A stretch of DNA of 8,481 nt from Deltaproteobacteria bacterium (GTDB taxonomy: Bacteria > UBA10199 > SBBF01), in assembly GCA_016207765.1 (NCBI GenBank), contig JACQOY010000241.1, forward strand, positions 1 through 8,481, read 5' to 3'. Within the stretch, counting starts at the first letter, position 1; each line of letters opens with the position of its first letter. The notes under the pieces were generated by a model. The model was not told the origin of the DNA. It saw only the letters and a list, made by a program, of their open reading frames with translations, and searched no databases. Shown here piece after piece: positions 1 to 5,242 of this stretch. A program made the position numbers and the translations under genes.

Positions 1-1724
1 AATACCCGCCTCCCCACCGCACGGGCGATAAAGCGCATACGGTCCTTGAACGGAAGACGATTCAGATTTGTCTTGATCACCCCTTTGGCAAACTGGGTTT
101 TCTGCGAGTAGTCGATTTTAACATCCACAATGACCGGAAGATTCTGCTCCGATTCCTCAAGGGCGTGCCGAAGGACGGGGGCAATCTGATGATTGTTTTC
201 GATGGGAAGATAGGTGGCCCCAACCGCCTCGGCAATTCCGCGGAGTTTGTAGTGTTGAAGTCGAGTGGCCGTTTTCAAATTGAGCGGCACTTCTTGAAAC
301 TGGGCAATGAGGCCCAGCTCAAAGTCAGAAAAAACGCAGATAACGGCACCCACCCGTTGCTGGGCGGCCGTTAACAGTTCAAGCCCCGTCATTAAAAAAG
401 CGCCGTCGCCGATGACACCCACGACTTTGCGGTTGGGGTTGGCCAGTTTCGCCCCGACAGCCGCGGGAACCCCGTACCCCATGCAGGAATAATCGATCGG
501 GGCCAGAAAGGTGGAGGGTTTTTCAAAGGGCATCAGCTCCGCGGTCATGAAGGTGTGGTTTCCGCTGTCGCAGACGATGATTGAATCGTTGGGCAAAAGG
601 GTGCGGAGGGTTTCAAAAAAGACAAGCGGCGTGACCTTGTCGTTTTGTTCCTTCCGGTAATCGTTCCGGAAATCCTCCTTGCCTTTCCGGATGCGCGCCG
701 GCAGTTCGGTGTTGATTCCCTTGGTAAATTCGCCCTTTCGTTCGAGAATCTTTTTCAAAATTCCGCGGGCATCCCCCTTTAAAGCGATCTTGGCCGGATG
801 ATTGGCATTCAAAACTTTTTCATTGATGTCGATGTGAATCAGATTTTGCGGCGGCTTGAAACCGTAACTCGCAGTCGCCACCTCGCCGAACTTGCAGGCC
901 ACGGCAAGCATGCAATCCGACTCGTCATAGATTTTATTCACAAATCCGGGGGCGGCGGCGCCCAGGGTATGCCACAGATGCAAGGGGTGAGAGGAAGGAA
1001 AAACACCCAATCCCGAAAAGGTGGTGACAACGGGACATTGAAGCGCCTCGACAAGTTGAATCAGTAGGGGCGGTTCATGAACCGCCCCTACGGCGGCATT
1101 TCGCGCCCCCCAGCCGACATAGAGGATCGGTTTTTGGCTTTGGGCCAGAAGGGCCACGGCATCCGAGACGTCGGGGATCGGTGATTCATCCGTAGGGACG
1201 GTTCGCGAACCGCCCCTACACTCCCCCTTGAACAAATATAAATTCGCCGGAACCTCGATGGCTACCGGCCCCGGCTCGCCGGCCTTCGCCAGGGCAAACG
1301 CCTCGGCAAATATTTTTGGGATCTCGTCGTGACTGTTGACATGATACGTTGCCTTGCAGACAGGGGCGATCATGGCCAACTGGTCGACGTCGTGAAGCTG
1401 GTGTTTTTTCCCCGTGTCGGTCCGGATGCCGCAAAGGAGGGCCACAAGCGGCACCGAATCCATATAGGCCTCCGCGATACCCGACATGGCGTGCGTCATC
1501 CCCGCGCCCGGCACAACGTTGAGGACGCCGACTGAATCGGTCGTACGGGAGACGGCATCCGCCATAAAGCCGGCGGACTGTTCGTCGGTGACGAGTATGG
1601 GCTGGATGGTAGAGTGGGCCAAAACGTCGTAGAGCTCGGTGTTGTGCGTTCCGGGGATGCCGAAGGTGAAACGGACCCCTTCGCGTTCGAGCGCCTCGAC
1701 AACAAGTTGTGCTCCTGTTTTCAT
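1..1724 (-). CDS. ThDP-dependent enzyme, acetolactate synthase large subunit-like (3' end beyond the window)
   Basis: The frame reads without a stop from the ATG at 1724 to the left edge (574 codons), so only the extreme C-terminus is missing. Order: PYR domain (about 1-165) with the catalytic-type glutamate E48 in the run TDEQSAGFMADA and the ALS-like run GAGMTHAMSGIAEAYMDS; central domain (about 185-345); PP domain with MGYGVPAA near 420 and the ThDP motif GDGAF at 439-443, closed by FSDFELG at 465-471. Such enzymes bind ThDP and Mg2+ and act on 2-oxo acids; acetolactate synthase joins two pyruvates in branched-chain amino acid synthesis. The exact substrate cannot be told here: a decarboxylase or other carboligase of this fold is possible, and no ilvN-like small subunit gene is visible. 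The ATG has a Shine-Dalgarno (GGTGGAG) six bases upstream. Oddities: two in-frame palindromic repeats encode residues 169-178 and 212-221, and Asp467 stands where most relatives have Asn. Confidence 0.88.
   Translation of the reverse strand, partial: MKTGAQLVVEALEREGVRFTFGIPGTHNTELYDVLAHSTIQPILVTDEQSAGFMADAVSRTTDSVGVLNVVPGAGMTHAMSGIAEAYMDSVPLVALLCGIRTDTGKKHQLHDVDQLAMIAPVCKATYHVNSHDEIPKIFAEAFALAKAGEPGPVAIEVPANLYLFKGECRGGSRTVPTDESPIPDVSDAVALLAQSQKPILYVGWGARNAAVGAVHEPPLLIQLVEALQCPVVTTFSGLGVFPSSHPLHLWHTLGAAAPGFVNKIYDESDCMLAVACKFGEVATASYGFKPPQNLIHIDINEKVLNANHPAKIALKGDARGILKKILERKGEFTKGINTELPARIRKGKEDFRNDYRKEQNDKVTPLVFFETLRTLLPNDSIIVCDSGNHTFMTAELMPFEKPSTFLAPIDYSCMGYGVPAAVGAKLANPNRKVVGVIGDGAFLMTGLELLTAAQQRVGAVICVFSDFELGLIAQFQEVPLNLKTATRLQHYKLRGIAEAVGATYLPIENNHQIAPVLRHALEESEQNLPVIVDVKIDYSQKTQFAKGVIKTNLNRLPFKDRMRFIARAVGRRV
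1064..1091. repeat. 28-bp perfect palindrome inside the ThDP enzyme gene (copy 1)
   Basis: Half-site GTAGGGGCGGTTC with centre AT; all 28 bases equal their own reverse complement. On the minus strand it is read GTA GGG GCG GTT and so on, and encodes residues 212-221 (VGAVHEPPLL), between the glycine-rich strand YVGWGARN and the helix LIQLVEAL of the central domain. It looks like a dispersed REP-like element. Comparable elements are known inside bacterial coding genes, for example the Rickettsia palindromic elements, but membership of a named family is not established here. Confidence 0.9.
1192..1219. repeat. 28-bp near-perfect palindrome inside the ThDP enzyme gene (copy 2)
   Basis: Second copy of the element at 1064-1091, starting 128 bp further on. 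It differs at three positions: the centre is GC instead of AT, and A1198 replaces G, giving the single mismatch in the palindrome (opposite C1213). On the minus strand it encodes residues 169-178 (CRGGSRTVPT), in the linker between the PYR and central domains. It is read in a different frame from copy 1, so the two peptides differ although the DNA is nearly the same. Confidence 0.9.
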
Positions 1725-1730
1725 CGAGTA

Positions 1731-1737
1731 CTCCACC
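1731..1737 (-). promoter_or_regulatory. Ribosome binding site of the ThDP enzyme gene
   Basis: Minus-strand GGTGGAG lies six bases before the ATG at 1724 and supports this start. It begins one base inside the outer arm of the inverted-repeat element at 1739-1856, so folding of that element in the mRNA could influence access to it. Confidence 0.6.
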
Positions 1738-1738
1738 C

Positions 1739-1856
1739 GAAAAATGCCACCCAACGGGTCCTGCCGCCTGCGGGTTTCCCGCTCGTCCTCGGCTACGCCT
1801 GCGGCTCGATCGGGAGCCCTCCCTACGGCGTCACCCCTTGGGTCCCGGCATTTTTC
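1739..1856. repeat. 118-bp GC-rich element bounded by inverted repeats
   Basis: It fills nearly all of the gap between the adenosyltransferase stop and the ThDP enzyme start. The outer arms GAAAAATGCC (1739-1748) and GGCATTTTTC (1847-1856) pair over 10 bp. After a 3-base bulge (1844-1846) the arms continue with ACCCAA (1749-1754) and TTGGGT (1838-1843). Inside are small hairpins: GCGGG-TTT-CCCGC (1770-1782) and GGCTC-6 nt-GAGCC (1803-1818). The 9-mer CGCCTGCGG occurs twice (1765-1773, 1796-1804). It may be a MITE-like or extragenic repeat, a structured mRNA segment, or a processing or termination signal between the two genes. I see no riboswitch consensus and no coding potential. Confidence 0.6.
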
Positions 1857-1859
1857 AGT

Positions 1860-2402
1860 TCAGCCATCCCACGGAATATCTTGTATCCCTTCTCTCTTAT
1901 TTGCCACACGGGCCAGCATGAAGAGGAGGTCCGACAGCCGATTCAGATAAATGAGAATATCCGGCTTTATTTCCACGTTTTTTGAAAGGCTTACAACCCT
2001 TCTTTCAGCGCGCCTGCAAAGGGTTCTGGCAAATTCAAACCGGGCGGCGGTTGGCGAGCCTCCCGGAAGCATAAATGTTTTAATCGGACCAAATTCGGCG
2101 TCACATTTGTCGATGGCTTTTTCGAGAGAGGTGATTTTATCCTCCGAGAAGTCAGCCTTGGCTTTAAGTTTTTTATGCGATGGATTGGCCAGTTGAGCCC
2201 CCAGGGCAAATAGATCGCGTTGAATTTGACGAATCAATTGAGTGAATTCGGGATCGGCGGTTCCGGAGACAACGATGCCAAGCATCGCGTTCAACTCATC
2301 GATATCGCCATAAGTATCCACACGCGGGTTGTTTTTGTCGACTCGAGTGCCGTCGAATAAAGCGGTTGTCCCATCATCGCCGGTTTTGGTATAGATTTTC
2401 AT
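1860..2402 (-). CDS. pduO: PduO-type ATP:cob(I)alamin adenosyltransferase
   Basis: This cytosolic enzyme transfers the adenosyl group of ATP to the cobalt of cob(I)alamin, making adenosylcobalamin, the cofactor of enzymes such as methylmalonyl-CoA mutase. The 180-residue protein has the family's ATP-binding N-terminus TKTGDDGTT (5-13), the run YGDIDELNA (31-39), LPGGSPTAA (112-120), the arginine-rich active-site helix FARTLCRRAERR (124-135) and the final helix LIYLNRLSDLLFMLARVAN. Length and motif order are typical. ATG at 2402 is chosen because it gives the usual start MKIYTKTGDDG; in-frame ATG at 2408 and TTG at 2411 are alternatives, and AGGA (2413-2416) lies 10 or 4 bases from the two ATGs. 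The gene is divergent from the hydrolase gene at 2430. The ThDP enzyme gene follows after 135 bp and may be co-transcribed. No B12-dependent enzyme is encoded in the window. Confidence 0.94.
   Translation of the reverse strand: MKIYTKTGDDGTTALFDGTRVDKNNPRVDTYGDIDELNAMLGIVVSGTADPEFTQLIRQIQRDLFALGAQLANPSHKKLKAKADFSEDKITSLEKAIDKCDAEFGPIKTFMLPGGSPTAARFEFARTLCRRAERRVVSLSKNVEIKPDILIYLNRLSDLLFMLARVANKREGIQDIPWDG
2390..2395 (+). promoter_or_regulatory. Candidate promoter of the hydrolase gene (-10; -35 at 2366-2371)
   Basis: TTGTCC (2366-2371) and TATAGA (2390-2395) are 18 bases apart, each matching the sigma-70 consensus at four of six positions. They would give a start near 2402 and a leader of about 28 bases carrying the SD. 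The -35 box lies inside the 5' coding part of the adenosyltransferase gene, as it must with so little intergenic space. Confidence 0.35.
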
Positions 2403-2411
2403 CTTCATCAA

Positions 2412-2440
2412 ATCCTAAAGGGACCTCTTATGATTGTCAA
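2412..2440 (-). promoter_or_regulatory. Candidate promoter of the adenosyltransferase gene
   Basis: On the minus strand a perfect -35 box TTGACA (2440-2435) is followed after exactly 17 bases by TAGGAT (2417-2412), which matches TATAAT at four of six positions. The expected transcription start is about 2405, three bases before the ATG at 2402, which would make a nearly leaderless mRNA. The same TAGGAT contains the AGGA that could instead be a Shine-Dalgarno for ATG 2408 or 2402; the two readings exclude each other. The -35 lies inside the hydrolase gene. Confidence 0.3.
2419..2423 (+). promoter_or_regulatory. Ribosome binding site of the hydrolase gene
   Basis: AGGGA lies six bases before the ATG at 2430 and fixes that start. 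Confidence 0.6.
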
Positions 2441-3074
2441 AACCTTTCCCGTTGGACCGTTTCAGTGCAATTGCACGATTCTCGGTGATCCGGAAACCGG
2501 TGAGGCAATTGTGATCGATCCGGGTGACGAAGCGGACCGGATTTTAAAGGAATTGAAGAAAAATTCCCTGACCGCGAAGCATCTTTTGCACACCCACGCG
2601 CATCTTGACCACATAGGCGCCACCCGGAAGGTTCATGACGCCACTTCGGGCAAGGTATGCCTCCACAAGGAGGATCTTTTCCTCTACGACAACATCGCCA
2701 TGCAGGGGGAGTTTTTGGGTCTTCGCATCGATCCAAAAGTGTCCGTCGTTGACCACTATTTAAATCACCGCGATGTGCTTGAGTGGGGCAAAGAGAACCG
2801 GACGGAAATTCTTCACACGCCGGGCCACACGCCGGGAAGTGTTTCATTTGTTTTTAAAAAATTGATCCGCGATCAGGACGTGCTCTTTTCGGGTGATACC
2901 CTCTTTTTTGGTTCCATCGGTCGGACCGATCTGTGGGGGGGAGATTACGACCAGATTATCGATTCCATTAAAACCCACCTCTTGACCTTCGACGATTCCA
3001 CCGTCGTTGTCTGCGGCCACGGGCCGAACACCTCGATTGGCCAGGAGCGACGGAAGAATCCGTTTTTGGTGTAA
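2430..3074 (+). CDS. Metallo-beta-lactamase-fold hydrolase, glyoxalase II-like (YcbL/GloC type)
   Basis: The 214-residue soluble protein carries the full metal-binding set of the fold: THAHLDHIG (55-63, the HxHxDH motif), His133 in HTPGHTPGS (129-137), Asp156 in FSGDTLF (153-159) and His197 in CGHGPNTSIGQER (195-207). The N-terminal run GPFQCNC and the short C-terminus ending KNPFLV resemble the short YcbL/GloC branch, whose members hydrolyse S-lactoylglutathione or other thioesters; it lacks the long C-terminal domain of classical GloB. The true substrate is open, since glutathione use by this organism is unknown. The start is backed by AGGGA six bases upstream. The gene is divergent from the adenosyltransferase gene and convergent with the DCC-family gene, whose stop lies 7 bp beyond its own TAA. 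Confidence 0.92.
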   Translation: MIVKTFPVGPFQCNCTILGDPETGEAIVIDPGDEADRILKELKKNSLTAKHLLHTHAHLDHIGATRKVHDATSGKVCLHKEDLFLYDNIAMQGEFLGLRIDPKVSVVDHYLNHRDVLEWGKENRTEILHTPGHTPGSVSFVFKKLIRDQDVLFSGDTLFFGSIGRTDLWGGDYDQIIDSIKTHLLTFDDSTVVVCGHGPNTSIGQERRKNPFLV

Positions 3075-3081
3075 ACAGCGT

Positions 3082-3438
3082 CTATTTCAAAAACCGGCTC
3101 AAAAAAGTCCTGTGTTCGGCAATGGAGCGATAAATGAAATCGGCGAAAAGGCGGGTACCGGGAATTCGGGTCAGATGAGAAAGCCACCCGATTTTTCTTA
3201 AATGCGGCCAGATCGCCAAAAAGCCGTCGGCTCCCCTTTTGACTCTTCCCTCCGGTGTGATGATGTGAATTTCCTTTTTAAGGTCGGCCAACTTGAGTCC
3301 GGGGTTCTTATGCCACCGGTATAGACTTTTCCCGGCAAGCATCTGTTTGTGGTCCAGTTTCTTGATGTTTTGCCACGCCCGCACGCAGAAGGCGCATTTT
3401 GAATCATAGAGGACGATGAATTTTTTTGCCCTTTTCAT
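3082..3438 (-). CDS. DCC-family thiol-disulfide oxidoreductase-like protein (DUF393)
   Basis: A small protein of 118 residues. The N-terminal run FIVLYDSKCAFCVRAW (7-22) matches the family signature: a beta strand, an aspartate and a CxxC pair (C15, C18), usually written D-G-x-C-x-x-C. The family is thought to be thioredoxin-like, but the role of most members is unknown. The C-terminal part, with WPHLRKIGWLSHLTRIPG and FADFIYRSIAEHR, is the usual helical end of the family. The ATG overlaps the stop of the upstream EamA gene in an ATGA (3438-3435), which implies translational coupling; a GGGGGA lies nine bases before it. The TAG stop is only 7 bp from the stop of the converging hydrolase gene. 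Here DSKC replaces the more common DGxC, which does not affect the cysteines. Confidence 0.85.
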   Translation of the reverse strand: MKRAKKFIVLYDSKCAFCVRAWQNIKKLDHKQMLAGKSLYRWHKNPGLKLADLKKEIHIITPEGRVKRGADGFLAIWPHLRKIGWLSHLTRIPGTRLFADFIYRSIAEHRTFLSRFLK

Positions 3439-4340
3439 GCCTGATTTTCCCCCAAATCACCCAGGTCCTCCTCATATTCAATTGCGGTTTCACCCCGGTT
3501 TTTCTTGAGTCTCATGATTCCAATCCCGCAGGCGATAATCAACAGCCCACCGAGGATCGACCAGCGGTCCGGGATTTCTCCCCAAAAAGTTGCGCCCCAT
3601 GTGCACGAGAAAAGGACCGTCGTAAACGAGTAGGGGTTTACAATGGAGGCCTCGGTATATTTGTACGAATAGGTCATTAACAACTGGGCAATGGTTCCAA
3701 AGAATCCCAGGCCGACCAAGGCCGCCAATTCGGGAAGGCTTGGTGGAATAAATTGTCCCACAAAAAAAATCGATCCGATTGTCGAGACGGCGGAAAAATA
3801 AAAGACCATGGTGAAAAAGGAATCGGTTTTGTGGAGTTTTTTGATCGATATGTAGGCAAAGGCCGCAAACAGACCCGAGGCGAGGCCCAACAGGCCGGGT
3901 ATATTGATCATGTCCATCCGCGGTTTTACAATCAACACCGTTCCCACAAAGGCGCAAATAATGTAGATGGCAAGGGTGAGCCCCACCTTTTCCTTCAGAA
4001 AGAAGGCGGATAAAACCGCCACAAAGAGGGTGGAGGTATGGTTTAATATCGAAACATCCGCGAGCGGGAGCTGATCGAGTATATAAAAATTGAGGCTCAA
4101 CGCGATAAAACCGGTAAAACTGCGGACAAACAAGGTCCGTATATTACGACCGAGAAACGGGATCTTGTTCCTGATCATCCATGGAGAAATCACCAGGAGG
4201 CTGACAAAGGCCCGAAAAAAAACCGCCTCCATGGCGGGGAGTCTTTGGGTTGTATACTTGGCCAGCGCCCCCATGAAAGAAAAGAAAAGCGAAGCGAGGA
4301 TCATGAGGAGAATGCCGTTTTTCTTCAGTTTGTGCGTCAC
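3435..4340 (-). CDS. EamA/DMT-family membrane transporter
   Basis: The 301-residue inner-membrane protein has about ten hydrophobic segments arranged as two EamA repeats (roughly 9-140 and 150-280). The first begins ILLMILASLFFSFMGALAKY, and PAMEAVFFRAFVSLLVIS is the usual second helix. Repeat one ends with AFFLKEK, repeat two with the equivalent ATFWGEI. The family includes metabolite and amino acid exporters; no substrate can be named. The C-terminal tail is acidic (EYEEDLGDLGENQ) and presumably cytoplasmic. The start is GTG at 4340, the first usable codon after an in-frame TAA (4350-4352), which is the stop of the upstream gene nine bases away. I see no clear Shine-Dalgarno, so translation may depend on coupling with that gene. 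The 3' end overlaps the DCC gene by four bases. Confidence 0.93.
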   Translation of the reverse strand: MTHKLKKNGILLMILASLFFSFMGALAKYTTQRLPAMEAVFFRAFVSLLVISPWMIRNKIPFLGRNIRTLFVRSFTGFIALSLNFYILDQLPLADVSILNHTSTLFVAVLSAFFLKEKVGLTLAIYIICAFVGTVLIVKPRMDMINIPGLLGLASGLFAAFAYISIKKLHKTDSFFTMVFYFSAVSTIGSIFFVGQFIPPSLPELAALVGLGFFGTIAQLLMTYSYKYTEASIVNPYSFTTVLFSCTWGATFWGEIPDRWSILGGLLIIACGIGIMRLKKNRGETAIEYEEDLGDLGENQA

Positions 4341-4349
4341 GACGATTTG

Positions 4350-5183
4350 TTATATACGAGTGACATGCGCCAGCACAAGAAACAGAAAAACAAACAGTCC
4401 CGCAAATCCCAGCGACAAAAAAACGCCCCAAAGGCCAAACCATACGGCAATCGCACCGGAGTAGGTAAGCCTGCTCCAGCTTGAACCGAGTGTGATTTCC
4501 CGTTTGAAAAGCCCGATCAGGGAAGCACAACATGTTCTGCCGCTGTAGCCAAGCACGGTCGCCAGATAGGCGGCGGCCAGGATGAAGAGGAGCGGGAGGC
4601 GATGCCGACCGAAAATCATTTTGTGATCGTAAAGGGTGGAAATCAAAATCAAGACCGGAATGAATAATATAAGCCCCCAAAAACCTGTTTTTGCGCAACG
4701 CTTCTTCCACCGTTCAAGGCTTTCAATATGTTGTTCATTGGGAACGCGTTGTGGAACGCTCTTGTCCTCAAATTCGCGGATTTTCCGCCACTGTGCGGCG
4801 CTCAGCCGCCGGATGAATTTATCGCTGGTTACATAAGCGAAGTTGATTTTTGAAAAATCCTCAACCGATGGCTGGTTTGGCGATGCGGGGGTTACGGGGA
4901 GGCCTGTGCGGAATGAAACGGCCAGCACAAAAAAGAATGATGTGAAGAAAAGGCACCCAAGAATCCCCGCCGCCAGGGCCCAAACCGGCATGCCTGATCT
5001 TTGCCAAGAGGCGTAAAGGCCGAAAATCAAAATGGCTGTGATGATGGCGCTGACAGACAGTCCGGAGAGTTTACTCTGACGAAGGAAACGGTGCCGCGCC
5101 CAGTTCAGGTAGTGACGAGGCTCGACATTGTTTTGTTGCAGGATATGCTGAGACTCGGCTGAAAAAGGCCCCCCTGCAACCAT
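4350..5183 (-). CDS. Multi-pass membrane protein of unknown function
   Basis: I do not recognise this 277-residue protein. It has a polar, basic N-terminus (about 1-40), two close membrane segments (about 42-60 and 67-90), a charged soluble part rich in K, R and E (about 92-166), then further hydrophobic segments at about 168-186, 196-213 and 243-272, the last long enough for one or two passes. No catalytic or nucleotide-binding motif stands out; Cys218-Cys219 are adjacent in the loop after the fourth segment. It lies between polX (59 bp upstream) and the EamA gene (9 bp downstream) and is probably transcribed with the latter. The ATG at 5183 has no Shine-Dalgarno, but a promoter-like pair places the expected transcription start on the ATG itself. 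The start could be slightly different, as no other good start codon is near. Confidence 0.8.
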   Translation of the reverse strand: MVAGGPFSAESQHILQQNNVEPRHYLNWARHRFLRQSKLSGLSVSAIITAILIFGLYASWQRSGMPVWALAAGILGCLFFTSFFFVLAVSFRTGLPVTPASPNQPSVEDFSKINFAYVTSDKFIRRLSAAQWRKIREFEDKSVPQRVPNEQHIESLERWKKRCAKTGFWGLILFIPVLILISTLYDHKMIFGRHRLPLLFILAAAYLATVLGYSGRTCCASLIGLFKREITLGSSWSRLTYSGAIAVWFGLWGVFLSLGFAGLFVFLFLVLAHVTRI

Positions 5184-5189
5184 TCGAGG

Positions 5190-5218
5190 AGTTTATGTTT
5201 CCGTGTTGTATTTGGCAA
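5190..5218 (-). promoter_or_regulatory. Candidate promoter of the membrane protein gene
   Basis: On the minus strand TTGCCA (5218-5213, five of six matches to TTGACA) is followed after exactly 17 bases by TAAACT (5195-5190, four of six matches to TATAAT). Six bases then separate the -10 box from the ATG at 5183, so the standard distance puts +1 on the A of the ATG, meaning a leaderless mRNA. The pair lies in the 59-bp gap after polX. Confidence 0.35.
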
Positions 5219-5242
5219 ATGCAGATTTTCCGCCGACAGAAG

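Noticed and set aside
1..1724. Possible broken or frameshifted ThDP enzyme gene, since its frame has no stop inside the window and holds two repeats
   Set aside because: Codon-by-codon reading from 1724 to base 3 gives a continuous frame with all expected domains; the missing stop is due only to the window edge.
1749..1843. Integron attC-like site: ACCCAAC (fits RYYYAAC) at 1749-1755 and a partner ending TTGGGT at 1838-1843
   Set aside because: The partner core reads CTTGGGT, so it lacks the essential G of GTTRRRY; the pairing extends outward into 10-bp arms unlike attC; and there is no cassette or integrase nearby.
1614..1985. Plus-strand frame of 123 codons across the intergenic element
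   Set aside because: It overlaps two well-supported minus-strand genes and the inverted-repeat element; the peptide shows no domain and is best explained as a high-GC shadow.
2403..2429. Cobalamin riboswitch upstream of the adenosyltransferase gene
   Set aside because: Only 27 bp separate it from the divergent gene, and no B12-box-like structure is visible there or in the element at 1739-1856.
2817..2837. Direct repeat CACGCCGGG occurring twice
   Set aside because: It encodes HTPGHTPG, the conserved metal-binding motif of the hydrolase family, so protein function explains it.
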